Assembly (NCBI RefSeq): GCF_902706295.1 | Contig: NZ_CACSJJ010000009.1 | Span: forward strand, 62,001-126,000 | Direction: 5' to 3' | Length of the DNA: 64,000 bases | Source: Arthrobacter sp. 18067 | GTDB taxonomy: Bacteria > Actinomycetota > Actinomycetes > Actinomycetales > Micrococcaceae | Shown: in pieces, positions 8,854-16,867 of the stretch | Numbering within the stretch: position 1 is the first letter of the stretch | Layout: every line of letters starts with the position of its first letter | Notes under the pieces: generated by a model | What the model saw: only the letters and a program-made list of their open reading frames with translations | Told to the model about the DNA's origin: nothing | The model's database searches: none | Program-made: the position numbers and the translations under genes

Positions 8854-9978
8854 ATGAAAATTCTTGTCACGGGTGGCACCGGCTACATCGGTTCCCACAC
8901 CGTTTTGTCCCTTCAGGAAGCCGGCCACGACGTCGTCGTGCTTGATAACCTCGTAAACTCCAGCGAGGAATCCCTCCGCAGGGTCTCGGAGCTCACCGGC
9001 AAGACGGCCGCCTTCCACCAGGTGGACCTGGTAGACGAGCCTGCAGTCGAGGCCGTGTTCGACCAGCACCAGATCGACGCCGTGATCCACTTCGCCGGGT
9101 TGAAGGCTGTAGGCGAGTCCGTTCAGGAACCCCTGGCTTACTACTACAACAACATCGTGGGCACCCTGAACCTGCTCCGGGCCATGGACAAGCACAATGT
9201 GCGCTCCATCGTTTTCAGCTCTTCTGCCACGGTGTACGGCGAGCACAACCCGATCCCCTACATCGAGAAGATGGAAATCGGCGCAAACAACCCGTACGGC
9301 CGCACCAAGGAACAGATCGAGGACATCCTCTCGGACTTGGGCAACGCGGACGACCGCTGGCATATCGCACTGCTGCGCTACTTCAACCCGGTGGGCGCCC
9401 ACCCGTCAGGCCGCATCGGCGAGGACCCCCAGGGCATCCCCAACAACCTGGTGCCGTTCATCGCCCAGGTTGCTGTAGGCCGGCGCGATAAGCTCATGGT
9501 CTTCGGTGGCGACTACGACACCCCCGATGGCACCGCGCAGCGCGACTACATCCACGTGGTGGACCTGGCGGATGGCCACGTAGCAGCCCTGAACTACATT
9601 GCCGAGCGTGCCGGCGTACGCCGCTGGAACCTGGGCTCCGGCCGCTGTTCCTCAGTGTTGGAAGTCCTGCGATCCTTCGAGAAGGCCGTCGGTCAGCCGA
9701 TTCCTTACGAAATCACGGGCCGTCGCGCCGGCGACCTCCCCGCGTTCTGGGCCGACGCTTCCTCAGCCTTGGCCGACCTTGGTTGGTCCACCACCAAGAC
9801 CGTGGACCAAATGTGCGAGGACCACTGGCGCTGGCAGAAAAACAACCCCTTCGGGTACAACGCTGCTGAGCCGGCCGCCGTCGTTATAAGGCCTGGTATT
9901 AGTTGGCCGGGTAGTTGCGCTCCGGCTCCCCTGTGTAGAGCTGCCGCGGGCGGCCGATCTTGGTCTGGGGGTCGTTGA
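8854..9978 (+). CDS. galE: UDP-glucose 4-epimerase
   Basis: GalE interconverts UDP-glucose and UDP-galactose. The NAD-binding GGTGYIGSH is at residues 7-15, and the catalytic triad S124 (SSSATVYG), Y148 and K152 (YGRTK) matches the Escherichia coli enzyme almost position for position. The family usually ends near residue 337 after a sequence like NPFGYN. Here the frame stays open for about 40 more codons and stops at 9978, running 80 nt into the 3' end of gltA on the opposite strand. The extra tail is low in conserved features, so either a stop was lost or there is an indel near 9880. The start is set by the core homology and the -10 element. Confidence 0.93.
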   Translation: MKILVTGGTGYIGSHTVLSLQEAGHDVVVLDNLVNSSEESLRRVSELTGKTAAFHQVDLVDEPAVEAVFDQHQIDAVIHFAGLKAVGESVQEPLAYYYNNIVGTLNLLRAMDKHNVRSIVFSSSATVYGEHNPIPYIEKMEIGANNPYGRTKEQIEDILSDLGNADDRWHIALLRYFNPVGAHPSGRIGEDPQGIPNNLVPFIAQVAVGRRDKLMVFGGDYDTPDGTAQRDYIHVVDLADGHVAALNYIAERAGVRRWNLGSGRCSSVLEVLRSFEKAVGQPIPYEITGRRAGDLPAFWADASSALADLGWSTTKTVDQMCEDHWRWQKNNPFGYNAAEPAAVVIRPGISWPGSCAPAPLCRAAAGGRSWSGGR

Positions 9979-11182
9979 TCATTTCGCGCCACTGGGCAAT
10001 CCAGCCCGGGAGGCGTCCGATGGCGAACAGCACGGTGAACATCTTCTCGGGGAAGCCCATGGCCTTGTAGATAAGGCCAGTGTAGAAGTCGACGTTCGGG
10101 TACAGCTTGCGCTGGATGAAGTAGTCGTCAGCCAGGGCCTTCTCTTCCAGGCGCATCGCGATATCCAGCAGTTCGTCGTTGCCGCCGAGCTTGCCGAGAA
10201 CTTCGTGTGCCGTTGCCTTGATGATCTTGGCGCGGGGATCGTAGTTCTTGTACACGCGGTGTCCGAAGCCCATAAGGCGGACGCCGTCTTCCTTGTTCTT
10301 GACCTTCTCCATGTAATCTTCGGGCTTGATGCCGTCGGCCTGGATCTGGCGGAGCATCTTCAGAACGGCCTCGTTGGCGCCACCGTGGGCGGGTCCGAAG
10401 AGAGCGTTGATGCCGGCTGACACCGAGGCGAAGAGGTTCGCGTTGGACGAACCGACCAAGCGCACTGTGGATGTGGAACAGTTTTGCTCGTGGTCTGCGT
10501 GCAGGATGAGCAGGAGGTCCAGTGCCTTGACGACTACCGGGTCCATTTCGTACTGCTCAGCCGGGAGGCCGAAGCTCAGGCGCAGGAAGTTCTCCACCAG
10601 GTTCATGGAGTTATCCGGGTAGAGCATCGGCTGGCCGATGGACTTCTTGTGGGCGTAAGCGGCGATGACGGGCAGCTTGGCCATGAGGCGGATGGTGGAA
10701 ACTTCCACGTGCTCCGCATTGAACGGATCCAGCGAGTCCTGGTAGAACGTGGACAACGCCGAAACAGCCGAGGACAGCACCGGCATGGGGTGCGCGTCAC
10801 GCGGGAAGCCGCCGAAGAAGCCCTTGAGCTCTTCGTGCAGGAGCGTGTGGCGGCGGATCTTTTGGTCAAACTCTTCCAACTCTGTGGGAGAGGGGAGGTT
10901 GCCGTAGATCAGCAGGTAGGAAACTTCGAGGAAGCTCGAGTGCTGCGCGAGCTGCTCAATCGGGTAGCCGCGGTAACGCAGAATGCCCGCGTCGCCATCG
11001 ATGTAGGTAATGGCCGAGGTGGTGGCCGCTGTGTTCATGAAGCCGGGGTCATAGGCAACGGCGCCCGTCTGCTTCAGCAGCTTGGAAACGTCGTAGCCTT
11101 CGTTTCCTTCTACAACCTGGATGCGCGGCAGTTCGAGTTCGCCGCCGGCATGGCGCAGTGTTGCGCTGGTGGTCTCAGTCAT
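9899..11182 (-). CDS. gltA: Citrate synthase
   Basis: The 427-residue type II citrate synthase condenses oxaloacetate and acetyl-CoA. Catalytic residues are H266 (GPAHGGAN), H308 (GFGHRVYK) and D365 (VDFYTG). The start is ATG 11182, preceded by AAGGGGA. An upstream in-frame extension to 11311 has no family similarity and is rejected. A GAGGCC-CAAA-GGCCTC hairpin lies just upstream of the ribosome binding site in the 5' leader. The last 80 nt overlap the antisense 3' end of galE. Confidence 0.96.
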   Translation of the reverse strand: MTETTSATLRHAGGELELPRIQVVEGNEGYDVSKLLKQTGAVAYDPGFMNTAATTSAITYIDGDAGILRYRGYPIEQLAQHSSFLEVSYLLIYGNLPSPTELEEFDQKIRRHTLLHEELKGFFGGFPRDAHPMPVLSSAVSALSTFYQDSLDPFNAEHVEVSTIRLMAKLPVIAAYAHKKSIGQPMLYPDNSMNLVENFLRLSFGLPAEQYEMDPVVVKALDLLLILHADHEQNCSTSTVRLVGSSNANLFASVSAGINALFGPAHGGANEAVLKMLRQIQADGIKPEDYMEKVKNKEDGVRLMGFGHRVYKNYDPRAKIIKATAHEVLGKLGGNDELLDIAMRLEEKALADDYFIQRKLYPNVDFYTGLIYKAMGFPEKMFTVLFAIGRLPGWIAQWREMINDPQTKIGRPRQLYTGEPERNYPAN

Positions 11183-11332
11183 GGAGTCCCCTTCATGAGG
11201 CCTTTGGGCCTCTATCGAACGCTTGTCCAACCAACTTCTGGTGCCGCCGCCTTCGGCCCTACTGTTGCAGGGCTCCAACGGCCGAAGTGCTTTCTTAGTG
11301 AAGGCCACCATTGATAGTCAGTTAAAAAGCTA

Positions 11333-11380
11333 CCGCCAGTAACCCTACGGAACTAATCCGTGCCGTCCGGTTACTGGCGG
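11333..11380 (-). terminator. Rho-independent terminator of fdxA-dapC
   Basis: CCGCCAGTAACC (11333-11344) pairs perfectly with GGTTACTGGCGG (11369-11380); an inner ACGGA/TCCGT hairpin fills the loop. On the minus strand it is followed by AGCTTTTTAA, so it ends the fdxA-dapC transcript before gltA. Confidence 0.85.
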
Positions 11381-11414
11381 AATGACGCTGTTAGTGGTGC
11401 AAGTCACAGCATTG

Positions 11415-12563
11415 TTATGCGTTGGCCTGAAGTCGGTCCACAGCCGCATCAATTCGTTCATCGCTGCCCGTGAGCGCGACACGGATAAAGCCATTGCCGG
11501 CTTCGCCATAGAAAACACCCGGGCCTACCACGATGCCAAGCTCAGCGAAACGCGCCACCGTGTCCCAGGTGGCCTCGCCGGCAGTCGACCACAGATATAG
11601 CCCTGCCTTGGATTCGTGGATCTGCAATCCGAACTTTTCCAGCGCAGGAACGATTTTCCCGCGCCTCCCGCGGTACAGATCTTTTTGGGCGAGGACATGG
11701 CTTACATCCCCCAAGGCAACGCGCATCGCTTCCTGCACGGGGAAGGGCACGATCATGCCCGCATGCTTACGGCTGTTGACCAGATTGGCCATGATCGCAG
11801 AATCGCCTGCCACGAAAGAGGCGCGGTAACCGGCCAGGTTGGACTGCTTGCTGAGTGAGTACACGCACAGCAGCCCGTCTGTGGACCCACCGGTAACGCG
11901 GGGATCCAGAACGCTGGGCACAGTTTCTCCCCCGCGCTGGGCGTCCCATTCGCCCCAGCCGAGCTCGGCATAGCATTCATCCGAAGCCACCACGGCGCCC
12001 AGCTCGCGGGCCTGGCCCACGATTCGGCGGAGCGACTCGACGTCGCGGACGCTGCCAGTGGGATTGCCCGGCGAGTTGATCCAGATCAAACGAACCTTCG
12101 CACGGGTGGCAGTATCCAGTTCATCCAGATCATCCGCAGCAACCGCCGTGGCGCCCGCAAGTGAGGCGCCAATATCGTACGTCGGGTAGGCAACGGTAGG
12201 CCGGACAACAACATCGCCGGCGCTCAGACCGAGCAGGAACGGCAGCCAGGCCACAAGCTCCTTGGAACCCACGGTCGGCATGACGTCCTTGGGGTCCAGG
12301 CCCGGGACGCCGCGGCGGCTGGCGAACCAATCCACCACGGCCTGCCGCAGGGCTTCTGTGCCATGAACCGTGGGATAGCCATGGGCATCCGCAGCAGCCG
12401 CGAGGGCATCACGGATCAGTCCCGGCGTGGGATCCACTGGCGTTCCAATGGAAAGATTCACTGCACCGCCGGGGTGTTTGGCGGCCGTGGCGACATACGG
12501 TGCCATGGCCTCCCACGGGTAGTCAGGCAGGTTCAGGCCGAAAGCCGGTGCCGCAGAAATCAA
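11415..12563 (-). CDS. dapC: Succinyldiaminopimelate transaminase
   Basis: This class I/II PLP-dependent aminotransferase of about 382 residues makes N-succinyl-LL-diaminopimelate from the keto precursor with glutamate. Visible signatures are SPGNPTG, the ASDECYAELGW stretch, and the PLP lysine in YSLSKQSNLAGYR. The open frame runs back through fdxA, but homology begins at ALISAAPAFG. TTG 12563 is preferred because AAGGGCGG sits 8 nt before it, directly after the fdxA stop at 12578. The fdxA-dapC pairing is common in actinobacteria and helps separate this gene from other aminotransferases. Confidence 0.92.
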   Translation of the reverse strand: MISAAPAFGLNLPDYPWEAMAPYVATAAKHPGGAVNLSIGTPVDPTPGLIRDALAAAADAHGYPTVHGTEALRQAVVDWFASRRGVPGLDPKDVMPTVGSKELVAWLPFLLGLSAGDVVVRPTVAYPTYDIGASLAGATAVAADDLDELDTATRAKVRLIWINSPGNPTGSVRDVESLRRIVGQARELGAVVASDECYAELGWGEWDAQRGGETVPSVLDPRVTGGSTDGLLCVYSLSKQSNLAGYRASFVAGDSAIMANLVNSRKHAGMIVPFPVQEAMRVALGDVSHVLAQKDLYRGRRGKIVPALEKFGLQIHESKAGLYLWSTAGEATWDTVARFAELGIVVGPGVFYGEAGNGFIRVALTGSDERIDAAVDRLQANA

Positions 12564-12577
12564 AGCAGGTACCGCCC

Positions 12578-12904
12578 TTAGTGGTCTTGGTTCTGCGGGG
12601 GCAGTGCCGAGATGAACGGGTGATCCTTGCCCGTGTTGCCGATCTTGGCAGCTCCACCCGGAGAGCCGAGGTCGTCGAAGAATTCGACGTTGGCCTTGTA
12701 GTAGTCGGCCCACTCTTCCGGGGTGTCATCCTCGTAGTAAATGGCCTCAACCGGGCACACGGGTTCACAGGCACCACAGTCGACACATTCATCGGGGTGG
12801 ATGTAGAGGGAACGCTCACCTTCGTAAATGCAGTCGACAGGGCACTCTTCAATACATGCCTTGTCCTTGACATCCACACACGGCTGCGCGATTACGTACG
12901 TCAC
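12578..12904 (-). CDS. fdxA: 7Fe-8S ferredoxin
   Basis: This 108-residue electron carrier has an N-terminal cysteine set spaced as in 3Fe-4S/4Fe-4S ferredoxins (C9, then CIEECPVDC) and a full 4Fe-4S motif CVDCGACEPVC. The long C-terminal tail is typical of the actinobacterial FdxA type. GTG 12904 has a ribosome binding site GGAGAGG. It is upstream of dapC, with the two genes 14 nt apart. Two related inverted repeats lie in its leader region. Confidence 0.95.
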   Translation of the reverse strand: MTYVIAQPCVDVKDKACIEECPVDCIYEGERSLYIHPDECVDCGACEPVCPVEAIYYEDDTPEEWADYYKANVEFFDDLGSPGGAAKIGNTGKDHPFISALPPQNQDH

Positions 12905-12928
12905 GTCCCAGACCTCTCCACGGTTTGT

Positions 12929-12967
12929 CCCGGCGATGCCGGGGTAATACGGCCGGCATCATGCCGG
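12929..12967 (-). promoter_or_regulatory. Twin inverted repeats in the fdxA leader
   Basis: CCCGGC-GAT-GCCGGG (12929-12943) and CCGGCAT-C-ATGCCGG (12953-12967) lie 9 bp apart, upstream of the fdxA start and downstream of a TAATAGGCT-like promoter. They share the CCGG core. They could be RNA hairpins in the 5' leader or a protein binding pair. Confidence 0.45.
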
Positions 12968-13026
12968 GCACTCAAGTTCCGAGCCTATTATCCAACAGTG
13001 CTCTGACGCGAACCTAGCCCGCGTCT

Positions 13027-13032
13027 TAGTAT
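13027..13032 (+). promoter_or_regulatory. -10 element, probable leaderless promoter of SH3-like gene
   Basis: TAGTAT, spacer GAAACG (6 nt), GTG at 13039. The ATG inside the spacer region (13031) opens a frame of only three codons, so GTG is the start. Confidence 0.6.
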
Positions 13033-13038
13033 GAAACG

Positions 13039-13305
13039 GTGACTCCCCCGCATTTGCCGCCCCGACAGTTCCTCCTCGATGCAGAACCAGGCATCAGAGT
13101 GGTTGTCCGGTACAGGATCGACGACGGCCTAACTGACGCTTTGGGCTACCTGCTGGACACCAGCGAAAACAGTTGCACGGTACGGACCCGCACGTCCGAC
13201 GTCGAAATTCCCCTGGCGAAGGTCATCGCGGCAAAAGAGGTTCCACCGCCACCGCCGCGGCGGCAGGCCGTCCGGCGCGAAGGCGGCTCGCCACCACCAG
13301 CATGA
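13039..13305 (+). CDS. Small SH3-like protein, resembles N-terminal domain of Rv0428c-type acetyltransferases
   Basis: The 88-residue product has VRVVVRYRIDDGLTDALGYLLD, then CTVRTRTSDVEIPLAKVIAAKEVPP. This resembles the SH3-like beta-barrel that precedes the GNAT domain in Rv0428c-type acetyltransferases, but no GNAT domain follows. It may bind nucleic acid or a partner; this is inference. The last 27 residues are proline/arginine rich and are encoded opposite the C-terminus of the convergent membrane-protein gene (83-nt overlap, 13223-13305). The start is fixed by the leaderless promoter. Confidence 0.72.
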   Translation: MTPPHLPPRQFLLDAEPGIRVVVRYRIDDGLTDALGYLLDTSENSCTVRTRTSDVEIPLAKVIAAKEVPPPPPRRQAVRREGGSPPPA

Positions 13306-13639
13306 CAAGGGTGACCGCGGCGATGCCAAAGACCCACACATTGCCTACGGCGTCACCGAGGACCAGCTGTTTGGCCTGTCCCGCGGATGACAGGACGCCG
13401 ACGGCGGCATAACTCACCACGCCGGCTACCGCCGTCGGGACTATCGAGCGCGACCAGGCGGCGAGCCACAGTTGCACCGACGCCAGCAAAACGAGTGCTG
13501 CGACGACGCCCCAAGGAACCTCGACGCCAGCCACCGGCCCTGCTTGGCGGTGTAGGGCCGTACCTGCTGCGGCAACGAAAAGAGCCGCCAGTACGGCCGC
13601 AGCAATGCCACGAACCGTACCAGCGGCTCCTCTCTTCAT
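13223..13639 (-). CDS. Small integral membrane protein (DUF6113-like)
   Basis: The 138-residue protein has about four hydrophobic helices (roughly residues 10-28, 42-60, 66-86 and 96-116) and a short arginine/alanine-rich cytoplasmic tail. I associate it with the actinobacterial DUF6113 group from composition and gene context; the function is unknown. ATG 13639 has only a weak ribosome binding site. It lies 33 nt after typA on the same strand and may be cotranscribed. Its 3' end overlaps the 3' end of the opposing SH3-like gene by 83 nt. Confidence 0.7.
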   Translation of the reverse strand: MKRGAAGTVRGIAAAVLAALFVAAAGTALHRQAGPVAGVEVPWGVVAALVLLASVQLWLAAWSRSIVPTAVAGVVSYAAVGVLSSAGQAKQLVLGDAVGNVWVFGIAAVTLVMLVVASRLRAGRPAAAAVAVEPLLPR

Positions 13640-13672
13640 TCAGCTGTTCCCGACTGTTTCAGTCAGCGCAGG

Positions 13673-15589
13673 CTAGGACTTGGCGCGGGCGCGGTTGGCC
13701 TTGGCGCGCTCGTTGGAGTCCAGGATGAGCTTGCGGATACGGATATCCTCCGGCGTCACCTCGACGCACTCGTCTTCGCGGGCGAATTCGAGGGACTCTT
13801 CGAGGGTGAGATCGCGCGGCGGCGTCAGGTTCTCGAAGGAGTCGGAGGAAGCTGCACGCATGTTGGTGAGCTTCTTTTCCTTCGTGATGTTCACGTCCAT
13901 GTCGTCTGCGCGGGAGTTCTCGCCCACGATCATGCCCTCGTAAACCTCGGAGGTGGGCTTCACGAAGAAGGAACCGCGCTCCTGGAGGTTGATCATGGCG
14001 AACGGCGTCACAACGCCGGCGCGGTCAGCGATCATCGAACCGTTGGTGCGGTATTCGATCGGACCGGCCCACGGCTCGTAGCCCTCGGAAATGGAAGCCG
14101 CGATTCCGGCGCCGCGGGTGTCCGTGAGGAACTTGGTGCGGAACCCGATCAGGCCACGGGCCGGAACGATGAACTCCATGCGGCACCAGCCGGTGCCGTG
14201 GTTGGCCATGTTGGTCATGCGGCCCTTGCGGGCAGCCATGAGCTGGGTGACGGAGCCGAGGTACTCTTCCGGCACGTCGATGGTCATGTGTTCCATCGGC
14301 TCATGGATCTTGCCGTCGATGGTCTTGGTGACAACCTGCGGCTTGCCCACGGTCAGCTCGAAGCCTTCGCGACGCATCTGCTCAACCAGGATGGCCAGCG
14401 CGAGCTCGCCACGGCCCTGGACTTCCCAGGCGTCGGGACGCTCGGTGGGGAGCACCTTGATGGAGACGTTACCGATCAGTTCCTTGTCCAGGCGGTCCTT
14501 CACCTGGCGGGCCGTGACCTTGGCGCCCTTGACCTTGCCGGCCAGCGGCGAGGTGTTGATACCGATGGTCATGGAGATCGCGGGATCGTCCACGGTGATC
14601 AGCGGCAACGGCTGCGGGTTCTCGGCATCCGTGAGGGTTTCACCAATGGTGATTTCCTCGATACCTGCCACTGCGACGATCTCGCCGGGACCTGCGGATT
14701 CGGCAGGAACGCGGGTCAGTGCCTTGGTGGCAAGCAGTTCGGTGATCTTGACGTTCTTGAGCTCACCGTTGGCGCGGGCCCAGGCAACGGTCTGGCCCTT
14801 GCGGAGCGTGCCGTTGTAGATGCGGAGCAAGGCGAGGCGGCCAAGGAACGGCGATGCGTCCAAGTTGGTCACGTGTGCCTGCAGCACGCCGTCCGGGTTG
14901 TACGTCGGAGCCGGGATGTGCTCGATGATGGTCTTGAAGAGGGGCTCAAGGTCCTCGTTCTCCGGGGCTGAGCCGTTGGCCGGCTGCTCCAGGGACGCGC
15001 GGCCAACCTTGGCGGCGGCGTAGACGACGGGAACTTCGAGGACCTTGTCCAGGTCCAGGTCCGGAACTTCGTCGGCAAGGTCCGAAGCGAGGCCGAGGAG
15101 CAAGTCCATGGACTCGTGGACGACCTCGTCGATGCGGGCGTCGGGACGGTCGGTCTTGTTGACCAGGAGGATGACCGGCAGGTGCGCGGCAAGGGCCTTG
15201 CGGAGCACGAAGCGGGTCTGGGGCAGGGGGCCCTCGGAGGAGTCGACCAGCAGGACGACGCCGTCAACCATGGACAGACCGCGCTCGACCTCGCCACCGA
15301 AGTCGGCGTGGCCGGGGGTGTCGATGACGTTGATGGTGATGGTCTCGCCGTTGGACGACGGGCCGTTGTAGGCAACCGTGGTGTTCTTCGCGAGGATGGT
15401 GATGCCCTTTTCGCGCTCCAGGTCACCGGAGTCCATGACACGGTCCTCAACCTCACCATGGGAAGCGAAGGAGTTGGTCTGCTTGAGCATGGCGTCGACC
15501 AGGGTGGTCTTACCGTGGTCAACGTGTGCGACGATCGCGACGTTGCGCAGATCGCTCCGCGACGCAGTGTTGGTGATGGTTTCAGACAT
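13673..15589 (-). CDS. typA: Translational GTPase TypA/BipA
   Basis: This ribosome-binding GTPase of 638 residues is linked to stress adaptation and ribosome assembly. The G1 loop AHVDHGKTTL is at residues 21-30, followed by REKGITI (G2), DTPGHADFGGEVER (G3) and NKTDRPDA (G4). Elongation-factor-like domains II, III and V follow, with the TypA-specific C-terminal domain. Length is slightly above the usual 600-615. A TAGACT hexamer at 15704-15709 suggests a leader of about 105 nt, long compared with the leaderless neighbours. Confidence 0.95.
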   Translation of the reverse strand: MSETITNTASRSDLRNVAIVAHVDHGKTTLVDAMLKQTNSFASHGEVEDRVMDSGDLEREKGITILAKNTTVAYNGPSSNGETITINVIDTPGHADFGGEVERGLSMVDGVVLLVDSSEGPLPQTRFVLRKALAAHLPVILLVNKTDRPDARIDEVVHESMDLLLGLASDLADEVPDLDLDKVLEVPVVYAAAKVGRASLEQPANGSAPENEDLEPLFKTIIEHIPAPTYNPDGVLQAHVTNLDASPFLGRLALLRIYNGTLRKGQTVAWARANGELKNVKITELLATKALTRVPAESAGPGEIVAVAGIEEITIGETLTDAENPQPLPLITVDDPAISMTIGINTSPLAGKVKGAKVTARQVKDRLDKELIGNVSIKVLPTERPDAWEVQGRGELALAILVEQMRREGFELTVGKPQVVTKTIDGKIHEPMEHMTIDVPEEYLGSVTQLMAARKGRMTNMANHGTGWCRMEFIVPARGLIGFRTKFLTDTRGAGIAASISEGYEPWAGPIEYRTNGSMIADRAGVVTPFAMINLQERGSFFVKPTSEVYEGMIVGENSRADDMDVNITKEKKLTNMRAASSDSFENLTPPRDLTLEESLEFAREDECVEVTPEDIRIRKLILDSNERAKANRARAKS

Positions 15590-15703
15590 GCGTTAATGAC
15601 TCGTTTCAGTGGTGAAGTCAGCTGTTTGTATCCGCGCGCATACCTGATCGACTTGATCGGAACACACAGCGAAAAGACCCCGCGACACAGGGCACCTGCA
15701 TCC

Positions 15704-15709
15704 AGTCTA
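15704..15709 (-). promoter_or_regulatory. Possible -10 element of typA, giving a leader of about 105 nt
   Basis: TAGACT on the minus strand with TTTAGACTGG context. No convincing -35 element is seen. The 283-bp gap 15590-15872 otherwise holds only this leader and the region upstream of the SGNH gene. Confidence 0.35.
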
Positions 15710-15872
15710 AACGCAGTTGCATTTCCCAGCCTAAAAAGCAAGCCATTCGATGCTGCAATGTGGCGCTGCTCACATATCGTCACGCTTTAGTAACCGCTAC
15801 TCCAGATGCTGGATTTTCCCGGCGTCGTGCCCCATGATTGCTGCAGAACCAGTGCCACACGGAGACCAATCG

Positions 15873-16718
15873 ATGCGACAATCTTCGGCCGCGTTCCGCC
15901 TGCTCGCACCTTTGATCGCCATCGGCGTTCTGTCGGTGGGCTGCGGACCCAGCCCAGTTACCCCCGTTTCTGCCCCCACGCGCTCCGTCGCGCCCGGGCC
16001 CGCACAGACGGCCGCCGCCGCTTCGCCCTTAAGGACGGCCCCGTCTCCGAGCTCCTTGGACTTGCCCGTTGGCTCGCTCTACAAAAACCCGGCCAACAAC
16101 CGCAACGAACTGGTTCTCGCCGACGTGCGCCATACAGCGGTCCTGATCGGCGACTCGCAGGCCATGCCCAAGGACTCGTGGCCACAGCAGGGCATCGCGG
16201 CCCTCGGATACAAGTTGCACGTAGTGGGCATGGGTGGCACCGGCTTCGTGGCCTCCAATGGCAAGACGGGCAACTACATCGATGCATTGCAGCGCGGAGA
16301 CTGGATACTGCCGTACGGCGACCCGCCCCTGATTGTGGTGCAAGGCGGCGGCAACGACGCCTCGCAGAAAGCCACCGACGCACAGATCGCCAGCAACGCC
16401 GAGCGCTTGTTGGCCGCCCTGAAAAAGCGCTACCCCGGCGCTGACTTGGCCATGATCGGAACCTTGGCACGCGGTGCAAGCAACGGAGGCGGCCGTCGCA
16501 CTGAAGTGGACGCTTTGTTGGGGCGGATTGCTGCCAAACACGGAATTCCGTTCGTCGGCACGGGTGACTGGCTCACGCGCTACGACGCAATTGGCGATCT
16601 CCAGGATGGCGTGCACATGAAACCTTCCGGACACGCCAAGCTTGGCGCGGTCTTGGCCCGTGAGCTCACTGCATTGGGCCTCACGGCCCGCCCGGACAGC
16701 GGCGCCCCGGCGAAGTAG
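15873..16718 (+). CDS. SGNH/GDSL-type hydrolase lipoprotein
   Basis: The 281-residue protein starts at ATG 15873 with a GGAGA site. It has a signal peptide and lipobox LSVGCGPS with the lipidated cysteine at residue 24, then a proline/alanine-rich linker. The catalytic domain shows the SGNH blocks: LIGDSQA (nucleophile Ser), a glycine in the GMGGTGF stretch, GGGNDAS (Asn) and DGVHMKPSGH (Asp-His pair). It is expected to act outside the cell as an esterase or acyl hydrolase; the substrate is unknown. It is convergent with the dpp operon across a shared terminator. Confidence 0.88.
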   Translation: MRQSSAAFRLLAPLIAIGVLSVGCGPSPVTPVSAPTRSVAPGPAQTAAAASPLRTAPSPSSLDLPVGSLYKNPANNRNELVLADVRHTAVLIGDSQAMPKDSWPQQGIAALGYKLHVVGMGGTGFVASNGKTGNYIDALQRGDWILPYGDPPLIVVQGGGNDASQKATDAQIASNAERLLAALKKRYPGADLAMIGTLARGASNGGGRRTEVDALLGRIAAKHGIPFVGTGDWLTRYDAIGDLQDGVHMKPSGHAKLGAVLARELTALGLTARPDSGAPAK

Positions 16719-16798
16719 CGGGCGTTGTGAGGCCTGCTCTGCGTGCTTTGTGAGCTTCTTTCCCTGCCGAGCGGCCTTACAAAGATTGATTTAACGGC

Positions 16799-16836
16799 AA
16801 GAGCCGGTGGTTTCCTTTCGGGAACCACCGGCTCTT
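16799..16836. terminator. Bidirectional terminator between SGNH gene and dpp operon
   Basis: A 17-bp stem (16799-16815 with 16820-16836, one G-U pair) has a TTTC loop. It is flanked by A-rich sequence on the left and TT on the right and separates two convergent genes. Confidence 0.85.
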
Positions 16837-16867
16837 GCTGTACTGCTTTCTGAACGTACGACGCCGG

